64,000 nucleotides of DNA from CBDHFQ01 sp965262565 (lineage in GTDB: Bacteria; Bacteroidota; Bacteroidia; J057): positions 372,001 through 436,000 of the forward strand of contig CBDHFQ010000007.1 of NCBI GenBank assembly GCA_965262565.1, written 5' to 3'. A model generated the notes under the pieces. That model worked only from the letters and a program-made list of their open reading frames with translations, made no database searches and had not been told where the DNA came from. Below, one piece after another: positions 1 to 8,910 of this stretch. Positions within the stretch are counted from its first letter, which is position 1; each line of letters begins with the position of its first letter. Made by a program: the position numbers and the translations under genes.

Positions 1-553
1 TAGCGCAAGGTTGGGTAGGGCTTTTCCAGGAAATAGCAGAACCGTATAATCTGGTAAATCCTACCGCCGAATCGATCCCACTTTTTACCCTGTCTATGCC
101 GTATTCTAAAGAAGGGAAGAGGGTGTTGTGGCCAATGTGCTGTGCGATGAGTTGATCCACCGATATTCCTCCACTATTTACATCCGCTCCTTTCGTTTTT
201 TGAATCCGCATAGAGGTGAGGAAGTTGGCCGTTTTGGTATAATGCCCCTCTTCTCCTGTATCGGAATTCTTATTCATAAGTTGTTCCAATATGAGCAACT
301 CAGACTTTAGCGATTGGAGGGGTTGAAGAATGGGCGATAGTTCGAAAGCTGTTCCCTCTCCTTTGGGAGCCCATTTTCCTGGACACACCCCATTAGGCAT
401 AAACAGGAAAGCCGCTCGCTTGATTTTTTCCTGCTCGAAGAAATGAGATGCACTAACACCAGGAGGAACCATCGCTTGTAAGAAAGGTAAAGCAATGGTA
501 GCACCTAATCCTTTTAACATTCGTCTTCTGGAAATATGCCAAGGTCGATTCAT
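1..553 (-). CDS. DUF1552 family secreted protein (partial, C-terminus outside window)
   Basis: Reading the minus strand from the ATG at 553 gives an open frame of 184 codons that runs off the window edge without a stop. The N-terminus has a twin-arginine-like export signal (SRRRMLKGLGATIALPFL) and continues into KRAAFLFMPNGVCPGKWAPK and later EEGHYTKTANFLT, the pattern of the DUF1552 family. Proteins of this family are usually encoded beside DUF1592-type proteins, as here: the DUF1592 gene lies 95 bp upstream on the same strand, so the two are probably co-transcribed. The role of the family is not established to my knowledge; a periplasmic or surface location is inferred from the signal. The family call is good; only about the first 40 percent of the gene is visible. 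Confidence 0.85.
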   Translation of the reverse strand, partial: MNRPWHISRRRMLKGLGATIALPFLQAMVPPGVSASHFFEQEKIKRAAFLFMPNGVCPGKWAPKGEGTAFELSPILQPLQSLKSELLILEQLMNKNSDTGEEGHYTKTANFLTSMRIQKTKGADVNSGGISVDQLIAQHIGHNTLFPSLEYGIDRVKSGIDSAVGFTRLYGSAISWKSPTQPCA

Positions 554-648
554 ATCTTTTATTCGTTGTCTTTTTATGTAAACCCAATTATGCTATCTTC
601 ATTACACTCACCCACCAGATAGCTTCTGAACTCATCACATCCTTTATG

Positions 649-2604
649 TCAACTTTCCAAAAAGTCTGTCTTTTTGTAGCGAAAGGGAAAGCTCTTCACT
701 AACTCACACAGAAATGTGATAGAATGAAAGTCGGTCTCTATTAATACCTCTGTTAAATGATTAATCGTAGGAGAATCCGTAAAACTGAGGGAACGCCCTA
801 AGGCAAAGGACAACATATTGCGAGCAAAAGCTTCCGCAAACTGTTCTTGCTTGCTCATTAGCACTTGGCGCAGTTCTCCCGGTCCATTAAACTCTTCCCC
901 TGTTTTCAAGATTCCACGAGCATCTATAGGCGTCAATCCTGTATATGTATCTCTCCAACGCCCCATAGCATCAAAATTTTCGAGACTTAAGCCCAGCGCA
1001 TCCATATCTTTATGACATCCACTACAAGCAGGATCGGATCTATGCTGCTCCAATAAGGCCCTTAAACTCAACTCCTCATGTATGTCTTTAGACACTTCTA
1101 ATTCCGGCACATCTGGAGGAGGAGGTGGTGGCGGCATGTCTAGTAATTGTTCCAATACCCATTTTCCTCTCAATACGGGGCTGGTTCGTTCGGGTAGGGA
1201 AGTAGCAGTTAATACGGCGCCTAATCCCAACACTCCTCCTCTCCTATCATCTGGTAAACACGCCACTTCCAATTCATCGTTAAATTCGCCAGGAACGTTA
1301 TACACCTGGGCCAGAGCCTCATTGAGCAATAAATAATCGCTATCTAATAACTCTAGCAAGTTTTGACTTTCCAGGAAGACATGTTGAAAGAAACTAATGG
1401 TTTGCCAATACATCATATCCCTCATTACTGGATCGTATTCGGGGAAGATGACAGGATCTAATTGGAAATCCGGTCTTAGTAATTTATTGACACCTAGCCA
1501 TTGTCCTGCAAAGCTTTCGGCGAGACGTGAGGCTTTAGCATCAGCCAGCATTCGCTTGACTTGTTGTTCCAGCACTAATGGCTCATGCAATTTATCCAGA
1601 TATGCCAGATCCAATAATTCCTGGTCGGGCATGCTGGACCATATCAGATAGGAAATGCGGGAAGCCAATTCAAAATCGCTAATTTCATAGGTTCCTTGAT
1701 GAGGAAGATCTGCTTCCTGTCTGTAAATGAAATGAGGAGAGATCAGAATTGCTTTAAAAACTTCCTTAAGACTTTCATCATATTTTTCATGAATTTGCCC
1801 AGCTTCCAAAGAAATATAAACTTCCTCAAACAGGGTCAATAAATGGTCCTTCTCAGATGCCCGTAATAATCTCCTGTAGGCCTTTGTGGCAAAAGGGACG
1901 ATGGCTTGACTTGCTACTCCTCGTAGGTGCAACTGAACAGCTTCTTCTTTGCCCCATAATTGCTTCCACCAAAGCATGATATTTGTTCTAAGAGATGTTT
2001 TATAAGGAGGCGCTAATTCGTTCCAACGATCTGGATCCGCATACATATCTTCTATTACTCCATCCGCTACTTCAAAATATCTTTCCAATTGCAGTGGAGT
2101 CAGATAAAGCGTTTTGGCCTGATTATCATATCCCGCTCCTCCCGATGCATCGGCAGGAAACAGGGAATCTGTGTTAATGTCTACGCCCAGCAGATCGTAC
2201 ATCGTATATTTATATTCTCTATTGCTCAATCTCCTGGGAGGGATAATGCCAGGATCGGGTTCCGCCAGGGCATCTTCCAGATATTTCCTGAGATAAGTTA
2301 ATAAAGTATCTTTTTCTGCTTGCGTTAACGGAGGTTTCGTATTGGGCGGCATCATTCCTCTATCCACAGTCTCAATCACTTCGGAAAATAATTGGCCATC
2401 ACGGACGATTTGAACAATGAAATCATACTTTACCAGATTCAGCCCTCCTTTCTGGTCTACTGCATTATGACAGGAACCACAGTGGGTGCGCATAATGGGG
2501 CGGACTACATCCCAATAATGTCTCAACTCGGGAGGAAATTCCGAATAGAGGGGGGAACATATCAATACAAACCCCAAACAAAGGATGATCGAGCGAGGAA
2601 GCAT
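649..2604 (-). CDS. DUF1592/DUF1588/DUF1585 domain protein with c-type haem motif
   Basis: This 651-residue protein has an N-terminal signal (residues 1-21) and a c-type haem motif, C42-G-S-C45-H46, followed by the PPNTKPPL stretch of planctomycete-type cytochrome domains. The middle (RRLSNREYKYTMYDLLGVD, then SRISYLIWSSMPDQELL) matches DUF1587/DUF1595/DUF1592. The C-terminal part has a poly-proline stretch, the second Cys pair motif CSGCHKDMDALG of DUF1588, and a DUF1585 tail. This modular architecture is typical of Planctomycetes but also occurs in Bacteroidota next to DUF1552 genes, as here. An extracytoplasmic electron-transfer or polymer-degradation role has been suggested for the family, but I cannot decide function from sequence. 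It is the upstream gene of the pair and starts at ATG 2604. Confidence 0.88.
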   Translation of the reverse strand: MLPRSIILCLGFVLICSPLYSEFPPELRHYWDVVRPIMRTHCGSCHNAVDQKGGLNLVKYDFIVQIVRDGQLFSEVIETVDRGMMPPNTKPPLTQAEKDTLLTYLRKYLEDALAEPDPGIIPPRRLSNREYKYTMYDLLGVDINTDSLFPADASGGAGYDNQAKTLYLTPLQLERYFEVADGVIEDMYADPDRWNELAPPYKTSLRTNIMLWWKQLWGKEEAVQLHLRGVASQAIVPFATKAYRRLLRASEKDHLLTLFEEVYISLEAGQIHEKYDESLKEVFKAILISPHFIYRQEADLPHQGTYEISDFELASRISYLIWSSMPDQELLDLAYLDKLHEPLVLEQQVKRMLADAKASRLAESFAGQWLGVNKLLRPDFQLDPVIFPEYDPVMRDMMYWQTISFFQHVFLESQNLLELLDSDYLLLNEALAQVYNVPGEFNDELEVACLPDDRRGGVLGLGAVLTATSLPERTSPVLRGKWVLEQLLDMPPPPPPPDVPELEVSKDIHEELSLRALLEQHRSDPACSGCHKDMDALGLSLENFDAMGRWRDTYTGLTPIDARGILKTGEEFNGPGELRQVLMSKQEQFAEAFARNMLSFALGRSLSFTDSPTINHLTEVLIETDFHSITFLCELVKSFPFRYKKTDFLES

Positions 2605-2834
2605 GGCAAAACAATTTGAATTAAAGTAATATACGAAAACCTTTGTGAAATACCATCCTTATTTGTCGTGGACGATGAAAACTAGCTGTCAAAAAAGAAT
2701 CCTCATCGAATCAACAATATTTCGCCAAATAAACCCAAAATTCTACTTAAACTTAACATCCCCCTCTTGTTTAAATCACATCTTAGGAATTGACACAGCG
2801 ACTATGACTTTTTTTTCCTAAATTCCTGTAACAG

Positions 2835-4859
2835 ATGATTTCTAACGCCATGATGATACAGCGATCGCTACTACTCATATTCTACTGCCTGTTTCCGCTC
2901 TCATTCTTTCCACAATCAACCACCATTTTAGATAGCTTGATTAATGGCTTTGATACTGCCTCCTCCGACTCGCTTAAATATGTATATGCAGATGAATTAT
3001 TCTGGCAACTCATTTACACCGATAAAGATAAAAGTGTTAGTTATGGGCAAGAGGCATTATCATTGGCACAACAATTAAATAAGCCCAACCTAATCGCTGC
3101 TGCTTATAATAATATGGCTATTTATCATCGTATCTCAGGTACCTATCGACAAGGAGATTCTGTGCTGCGATTAGCGATCGAATTACAACAGCAATCGGGA
3201 GATTCCAGCGGATTAGCTCGTAGCTATGGAAACCTCGCCAATATATACAAAGCTAAAGATCAATATGAAAAAGGAATAGAAGCGAATTTACAGGCACTCA
3301 GCTATTATGAATCGACAAATGATCAAAAAGGAACTTCTATTTGTTTAACTAATATAGGAGGAATTCACTTTTCCTTAAAACAATACAAAGAAGCGCTGGA
3401 TTATTACCAACGTTCCCTCATTATTTCACAGGCCTTGAACGACACTTTGGGAATGGCTCAAAACCTCGGAAATATTGGAACCGCACAAAAACAACTAGAA
3501 AATACTGACGCAGCCCTCAAAGCCTACCTCGACGCCAATGTATTCATCGAAAACCTTGGTTACCAACAGAGCCTGGCTATTAATTTGGGGAATATTGGCG
3601 TTCTGTACAGAGATCATAAAGACTATGACAAGGCTACCCAATACTTCAGTAGAGCGGCCAGCATTTTTACGAAGTTCAATGCTCCTAAAGAATTATCCCG
3701 ACTTTATGATAATCTGGCGAAAACGGCGCTATTGCAACTAAATTATACAGATGCTTACAATTATGCCCAACAAGCGCTACAGCTAGCTGAAAAGATAGGA
3801 GCAAGAGCGGAGATCCGAAGTGCCTATCAATCATTGTATCAAACCTTTGCAGCACAAAATGATTTCCAACAAGCATTCCAATTTCAAGAAGCTTATGTGT
3901 TGCTAAATGATTCACTGATCAATGAGTCAAATACAAAAGCGATTCAGGAATTGGAAACCCGCTACGAAACCGAAAAGAAGGAACGGGAAATCATACTTCT
4001 TCAACAGCAACAAAAGATTCAACATCAAACCATAGCTGCCCAAAAAGCTGGTATCAAGCTTCGTAATGTGATCATCTTATTAATTCTCCTGGGACTTATG
4101 TCTGCTATATTAGGGATATTTTCCTATCGCCAAAAACAACTACTCACCCAAAAAGAAAATGAGCTACAGCAGCAGAAATTGATAGAACTTCAGCAACAGC
4201 AGAAAATGGTGAGAATGAATGCAGTTATTCATGGTGAAGAACAGGAAAGAAGAAGAATTGCCAAAGACTTACACGATGGGGTAGGAAGTATGTTGGCCGC
4301 AGCCAAATTGCAATTGGGTATTTATGAGGACCAATTTTCCCAGGATTCTCAGGCTCAAAAAACCTATACCTTAGTGAGTGATACGTATGAAGAAGTAAGA
4401 CGCATTGCCCATAATATGATGCCCAAAGCTCTGCTGGAACTAGGTCTGGTTTCTGCTATTCGACAATTGGGCGAACAATTGGACCCAGGAAAACGGATGA
4501 AGATCGACATAGAGGAAATACAGAACATTCCTCCGCAACCTGCCTTTAATGAATTGGTTATTTACAGAATCGTACAGGAATTACTCACGAATATTCTGAA
4601 ACACGCCCATGCTACTGAAGCCTTTATCCAGTTTTCTTTTTTCGAAGATGAACTCACAGTATCAGTAGAAGATAATGGAGTGGGCTTTGATGAAAAGCAT
4701 GTGTCTAAAGGGTTGGGCCTTCAAAGTATCCAACAAAGAATTGAATACCTTGAAGGAGAAATCGAAATTGATTCAAAAGAAGGGAAGGGAACTGTAGTAA
4801 CCCTCCGTATTCCCGTTTCAAAACAGGCCAAATCATATGATCCGTATATTGTTAGCTGA
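2835..4859 (+). CDS. TPR-repeat sensor histidine kinase (HisKA_3 type)
   Basis: The 674-residue protein has a signal-like hydrophobic start (residues 8-27). A TPR array of about six repeats follows (roughly residues 50-350, with recurring NLGNIG and YxxALxxY units). Then come a coiled coil rich in Gln, one membrane helix near 412-431 and a second Gln-rich coiled coil. The dimerisation/phosphoacceptor segment is ERRRIAKDLHDGVGS with H480, and the HATPase domain shows NILKHAHA and DNGVGFD. This is the Bacteroidota periplasmic-TPR kinase type that pairs with NarL-like regulators. The next gene is such a regulator and overlaps this one by 23 bp, so the two form a cognate pair. An alternative start at the second or third Met (residues 6-7) is possible. 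Confidence 0.93.
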   Translation: MISNAMMIQRSLLLIFYCLFPLSFFPQSTTILDSLINGFDTASSDSLKYVYADELFWQLIYTDKDKSVSYGQEALSLAQQLNKPNLIAAAYNNMAIYHRISGTYRQGDSVLRLAIELQQQSGDSSGLARSYGNLANIYKAKDQYEKGIEANLQALSYYESTNDQKGTSICLTNIGGIHFSLKQYKEALDYYQRSLIISQALNDTLGMAQNLGNIGTAQKQLENTDAALKAYLDANVFIENLGYQQSLAINLGNIGVLYRDHKDYDKATQYFSRAASIFTKFNAPKELSRLYDNLAKTALLQLNYTDAYNYAQQALQLAEKIGARAEIRSAYQSLYQTFAAQNDFQQAFQFQEAYVLLNDSLINESNTKAIQELETRYETEKKEREIILLQQQQKIQHQTIAAQKAGIKLRNVIILLILLGLMSAILGIFSYRQKQLLTQKENELQQQKLIELQQQQKMVRMNAVIHGEEQERRRIAKDLHDGVGSMLAAAKLQLGIYEDQFSQDSQAQKTYTLVSDTYEEVRRIAHNMMPKALLELGLVSAIRQLGEQLDPGKRMKIDIEEIQNIPPQPAFNELVIYRIVQELLTNILKHAHATEAFIQFSFFEDELTVSVEDNGVGFDEKHVSKGLGLQSIQQRIEYLEGEIEIDSKEGKGTVVTLRIPVSKQAKSYDPYIVS

Positions 4860-5475
4860 TGATCATCACGTTTTTTTAAGCGGCATAGAACAACTTATTC
4901 ATCAGGAAGATGACATGCGAGTAGTAGGAAAAGTGAATCATGGAGAAGCCGTCCTGGTTTTTCTGGGAAAGAACGAAGTAGATGTTATCATTTTGGATAT
5001 CAACATGCCAGGAAAAAGTGGAATGGATATATGTGAGCAGATTTTTCAGTTGGCTAAGGATGTTAAAGTGCTTGTCATGAGCATGCATCAGGACTCCTAT
5101 CACGTGAAGAATATGCTCAAAAAAGGCGTTCAGGGATATATCACAAAAGGCGCTACCCATCACGAAATGATCCAAGCTATCAGAACATTGGCAGAAGGCA
5201 AAACCTACTTTAGTGCTGCGGCAACCAATGCCGTCATGATGGATGCTAGCCCTCAAAAAGCGAAAGAAGAAGGAATTTTCCACCTAAAACTCAGCAGGCG
5301 GGAAAAGGAAGTACTCCAACTCATTGTAGCAGAATACACCACTCAGGAAATTGCAGAGAAGTTGTTTATCAGTACCAAAACCGTAGAAACACACAGAAGA
5401 AACCTGCTGACCAAACTCAACGCCCGAAACACGGCCGGATTAGTGAGAATTGCCCTGGAAAAAAAATTGATTTAG
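4837..5475 (+). CDS. NarL/FixJ-family response regulator
   Basis: The receiver domain (residues 1-120) has the acidic pocket D8/D9, phosphoacceptor D54 in ILDINMPG and the conserved K104 in YITKGA. A LuxR-type helix-turn-helix follows near residues 145-210 (LSRREKEVLQLI, then STKTVETHRRNLLTKLNARN). It is a DNA-binding transcription factor switched by phosphorylation. Its start lies inside the end of the TPR kinase gene (23-bp overlap), which implies translational coupling and makes that kinase the likely partner. The secreted-protein genes at 5612-8054 immediately downstream are candidate targets, by position only. Confidence 0.95.
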   Translation: MIRILLADDHHVFLSGIEQLIHQEDDMRVVGKVNHGEAVLVFLGKNEVDVIILDINMPGKSGMDICEQIFQLAKDVKVLVMSMHQDSYHVKNMLKKGVQGYITKGATHHEMIQAIRTLAEGKTYFSAAATNAVMMDASPQKAKEEGIFHLKLSRREKEVLQLIVAEYTTQEIAEKLFISTKTVETHRRNLLTKLNARNTAGLVRIALEKKLI

Positions 5476-5611
5476 TCGATTAACCCTCTTTTCATTTCAC
5501 CCAATTTCCTATGTCAGTATTTTCCTCGAATTAGTAAACTAAGGGTTTTCCCTGAGCTATCCGATGCTTTCACATGGCATATTTATCAGAAATATCTTAG
5601 GTAAACATGCT

Positions 5612-6115
5612 ATGAAGAAATGCCTTAACATTTTTGGGTTATGGTTTGGGACAGTCCTGACCATTACTGCTCAAGACCTCAACAGAGAAGTACTCGCCCC
5701 TCAAGGCGGGATTATTTCAGCAAATGGACTTTCAGGTGCTTATACAGTAGGAGAAGTAGTAGTGAATTCGTACCAACAAGCTACGCTAGTCATTTCTCAG
5801 GGCTTCCAGCAAGGAATCTCTACCACTATCACTTCCCTCTCTACCTCCACAATAGCTGCTGATATTAATGTCTTTCCCAATCCTGTGAGCGAGCAACTTC
5901 ACATAGACCTCCTTTCACCTCAAGCCATCGGATGGAAACTACACCTTTATGACCTGCACAGCAAGTTGGTCCACATCCAACAAGAAGATCGACCTCATAA
6001 GGAACACCATATTGTTCTTTCGGTGGATACATTGCCCGAAGGACATTACCAACTCCTGATCCTCGATTCCCGGGATCAGCTCATTCAAGCTTTTCGAATA
6101 CAAAAATCAAATTAA
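5612..6115 (+). CDS. Secreted protein with T9SS type A C-terminal sorting domain
   Basis: From the ATG at 5612 the product is 167 residues, with signal peptide KKCLNIFGLWFGTVLTITAQ. An in-frame ATG at 5564 would add 16 residues in front of the signal, so I prefer the later start. The centre (about residues 22-70) is a short Gly-rich beta segment with GEVVVNS and ISQGFQQG, common in small Bacteroidota surface proteins. The C-terminal 80 residues open with INVFPNPVSEQLHID, the classic type IX secretion sorting signal. The protein should therefore be exported through T9SS and anchored or released at the surface. It sits 10 bp before the next gene, probably in one operon. Confidence 0.88.
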   Translation: MKKCLNIFGLWFGTVLTITAQDLNREVLAPQGGIISANGLSGAYTVGEVVVNSYQQATLVISQGFQQGISTTITSLSTSTIAADINVFPNPVSEQLHIDLLSPQAIGWKLHLYDLHSKLVHIQQEDRPHKEHHIVLSVDTLPEGHYQLLILDSRDQLIQAFRIQKSN

Positions 6116-6125
6116 TCTCCTAGCC

Positions 6126-8054
6126 ATGATAAACATAAACTTTACTTCATTTATCGTTTTTGCCTTCCTCGCTTGCTCGTCGAGCTTATTGGCACAAGAA
6201 AGAGGGATCAATTATCAAGCGGTCATCCAACAAGATGGAACGCCTATCGCCAATTCGAACATCCTCACCAGAATTACCCTTTTGCTGGACGGTACGCCTG
6301 AATATCAGGAAGAGCAGCAAGTTACTACAGATAGCCAAGGGCAGTTTTCACTTGTTATCGGTGAAGGGCAAACAGTGTTTAGTGGATTGGATCAGGTGAA
6401 TTGGGATGATCCGCGCTTAGAACTTCAGGTAGAAATAGATCCGGCACAAGAAGGCTATACAGAAATCAGCCGCCAGGTATTACAAGCCGTTCCTTTCAGT
6501 TTTATGGCAGAACGCAGTATTTCCGCAGAAACCAGTCTTGTGGCTGAACGAGTGAAACAAATCCCGGACATTAGCCTCGATTCATTGGTGGATGTAAATG
6601 CTTCTGATTTGAAAGAAGGGCAGGTGTTGAAGTGGAATGGAAGGAATTGGGCCAATGAGGATGACTCCAATATCTGGGAGAAGCCATCTGAGGACGCAAT
6701 TAGCTATACAGGGAAAATTGGGCTGAATGTAGCTAATCCCATTTTTGACCTGCAATCAGCCGGAAACTTTTTTCACGAAGGCTTTTTGCAAGTGAGCAAC
6801 AATACCTTTCCAGCTCTTCGATTAAGGCACGAAAAACAACAAAACGTATTCCCCAAAAATATAATGCAATTTACCATCAGTCAGGAACAGGGGCAGGGAA
6901 CGCTAGAATACACTACTAACAGCTTTGCTATGAAAAAATTAGACGCTGATGGAAATGCTTCCGAGATTTATTTGCACGATAATGGCAATGTGGGCATTAA
7001 TAAAGCAACCCCTTCAGAAAGCCTGGAGGTAGAGGGAGCCCTTAGATTAGGAAATACGAATAATACAAATGAAGGAACCATTAGATGGACAGGAACCGAT
7101 TTTCAAGGCAGAAAGGGAAGTAATTGGGTGTCTTTAACTCATCAGTCAACCTCCATTTGGAATAAAGGAACAGAAGAAGGGATCTTTTTCGATGGCCCGA
7201 TAGGAATAGGAACAAACAATCCCGACAATCTTCTTACGATAAGAGGTAATGTAGCCAAATCCAGTCAAGTATTAATAGAAACAGAAGGTTCAGGGGATGC
7301 CTTTATCAATTTGGGGATTGCCAAAACAGCTTATTGGGCTATGGGAGTAGACGATTCAGATGGAGATAAGTTTAAGCTTGTTTATGGAGGATCATCTCCT
7401 TCTACCTTTGAAGGCAGCAACTTGTTGACGATACAAAATAATGGCAATGTAGGCTTGGGGACCAATAATCCTGCACGAAAATTTTCCCTTTCCTTCAACA
7501 GCGCCTTAGCAAATACCAGTCTCTTTCTGATAGAACAACGAGGTTCTGGAGATGCTTTCATGAATTTTAAAGTAAATACTACCTCTTATGCGATGGGTAT
7601 TGACAATTCTGATGGAGACAAATTCAAAATAGGTGTTAATCCTAACGGAACCCTGGATGGCGTGGCTCAAAATACGCTTATGAGCCTGGATCAGAACGGA
7701 AATTTGGCGGTAGATGGAGAGGTCAGGAGTAACGTTTCAGGTTCGGCTAATTTGGTTCCTATCGCTTATGGACAGTTTATAGAAAATGGAAATATTGTAT
7801 TTGCCAGAAGTACAAATAATTTTACTGTCAAACGAGAAAGAGCGGGAGAATATCTCATTGAATTACCTGATTTTCCTATTGGAAGTAATTATCTGATAAT
7901 CGCCACAGTAGGAAACAGAGGTGCTCCCAAAATTGCCCAATCTAATCCTGTGGCCGTCGGACTACCACAAGCTGGATTTAGAGTAAAAACCTATGTACTT
8001 CCTACTACGATTTTATCAGATGCTACTGTCAGTTTCGCTATATATCGTCCTTGA
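6126..8054 (+). CDS. Large secreted surface protein, INYQAV-type N-terminus
   Basis: The 642-residue product has a signal peptide (residues 1-23, ending LLAQ) followed at once by ERGINYQAVIQQDGTPI, the opening shared by many uncharacterised Bacteroidota surface proteins. Residues 170-540 contain degenerate repeats with the pattern GNVGI/GNVGLGTNNP, including two related blocks with QRGSGDAFMNF/EGSGDAFINL and MGxDxSDGDKFK. This resembles the stalk repeats of phage tail-fibre-like proteins. The last 110 residues form a separate predicted beta domain. There is no recognisable T9SS sorting signal at the C-terminus. Function is unknown; an adhesin or tail-fibre-like role is conjecture. It is probably co-transcribed with the T9SS cargo gene before it. 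Confidence 0.8.
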   Translation: MININFTSFIVFAFLACSSSLLAQERGINYQAVIQQDGTPIANSNILTRITLLLDGTPEYQEEQQVTTDSQGQFSLVIGEGQTVFSGLDQVNWDDPRLELQVEIDPAQEGYTEISRQVLQAVPFSFMAERSISAETSLVAERVKQIPDISLDSLVDVNASDLKEGQVLKWNGRNWANEDDSNIWEKPSEDAISYTGKIGLNVANPIFDLQSAGNFFHEGFLQVSNNTFPALRLRHEKQQNVFPKNIMQFTISQEQGQGTLEYTTNSFAMKKLDADGNASEIYLHDNGNVGINKATPSESLEVEGALRLGNTNNTNEGTIRWTGTDFQGRKGSNWVSLTHQSTSIWNKGTEEGIFFDGPIGIGTNNPDNLLTIRGNVAKSSQVLIETEGSGDAFINLGIAKTAYWAMGVDDSDGDKFKLVYGGSSPSTFEGSNLLTIQNNGNVGLGTNNPARKFSLSFNSALANTSLFLIEQRGSGDAFMNFKVNTTSYAMGIDNSDGDKFKIGVNPNGTLDGVAQNTLMSLDQNGNLAVDGEVRSNVSGSANLVPIAYGQFIENGNIVFARSTNNFTVKRERAGEYLIELPDFPIGSNYLIIATVGNRGAPKIAQSNPVAVGLPQAGFRVKTYVLPTTILSDATVSFAIYRP

Positions 8055-8105
8055 AGAGCTTTCACAATTAACTGCTGACAACAAATAAGTAAATGCTGCC
8101 TGCTT

Positions 8106-8140
8106 CATCAGCAATTCTTGAGCGATCAGGATTGCTGATG
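8106..8140. terminator. Hairpin between convergent genes
   Basis: CATCAGCAAT (8106-8115) and ATTGCTGATG (8131-8140) form a perfect 10-bp stem with a 15-nt loop, followed on the plus strand by TTCTTTTCC. It lies 51 bp after the surface-protein gene and overlaps the stop codon end of the minus-strand Uma2 gene. It is best placed as the terminator of the plus-strand operon. Confidence 0.6.
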
Positions 8141-8738
8141 TTCTTTTCCAAACACATAAGCGAGATCGATCTCTAATCCAGGTAAAATATCTGTTCTCAG
8201 GATTTCTTCGTCCGTTAATGGTTGCAAACCGATAAATATCTCTTCTTCATTTAGCACATATACAGACACACTTCGCTTTTCGGGAGTAACCAACCAATAT
8301 TCTCTCACCCCAGCTTCTTGATATAATTCGTACTTATCTCTTAGCTCCTTGCGCGAATTCCCGGGAGATAAAATTTCAATCACTAAGTCAGGAGCCCCCA
8401 AACAACCCCTCGTATCTAATTTGGAAAGATCACATACCACACATAGGTCCGGTTGAACCACTGTATAAATATCCTTTTCTTGCCCAGATTCACCTTTTCT
8501 TTTTAGGCGCACATCAAAAGGAGCAAAAAATACTTCACAATGCTTATCTTCCAAAAAATCGGTAATCAAATAGGATAATCTTCTTGAAATTCGTTGATGC
8601 TCTAAGTTCGGTGCGGGCGACATTAATGCAATCTTTCCCTCTGAGCAATTCCAATCGCTCATTTAATTGCCATGTCAGATAATCCGCATAGGTATACGTT
8701 CTCTCTAAATCCAGTTGTTTAAGTGATGTAATAGGCAT
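8126..8738 (-). pseudogene. Uma2-family restriction endonuclease-like gene with a frameshift
   Basis: Uma2 (DUF820) proteins are PD-(D/E)xK-fold putative nucleases, abundant in some Bacteroidota and cyanobacteria. Here the conserved N-terminal part (ITSLKQLDLERTYTYADYL, NERLELLRGK) is in one minus-strand frame starting at ATG 8738. The continuation (IALMSPAPNLEHQRISRRLS, then GAPDLVIEILSPGNSRKELR and AGVREYWLVTPE) is in the next frame and ends at 8126. Removing one base near 8633 (the G after GGGAAA on the minus strand) joins the two into a normal Uma2 protein of about 203 residues. The putative catalytic core (PD...EI) is intact in the second frame. As written the product is broken; a sequencing error or a very recent mutation would look the same. 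Confidence 0.85.
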
Positions 8739-8910
8739 AAGGTTTTCTATGTATACTCAACCAGCTAATCTCGATTCATTGGCACATACTTCTAAAATTA
8801 CAAAATCTTTCCCTCAATCGTCACCTATCCGATACTTTCCCTATCTTCAAGTTCTGATATTTAAGAACGACATCTAACATGACAGATACCATCTAACCAT
8901 CGCCATTCCC

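Noticed and set aside
307..504. Minus-strand 65-codon open frame
   Set aside because: It is a shadow of the DUF1552 gene, which runs through it in another frame with a signal peptide and family motifs.
4876..5283. 135-codon minus-strand open frame
   Set aside because: It lies antisense to the NarL-type regulator and encodes no recognisable domain.
8620..8645. Programmed ribosomal frameshifting in the Uma2 gene
   Set aside because: There is no classic slippery heptamer or stimulatory stem that I can see, and Uma2 genes are not known to use frameshifting.
8544..8738. Treating this as a separate small gene
   Set aside because: Its first 35 codons are the Uma2 N-terminus and the remainder is out-of-frame nonsense, so it is the front half of a frameshifted gene.
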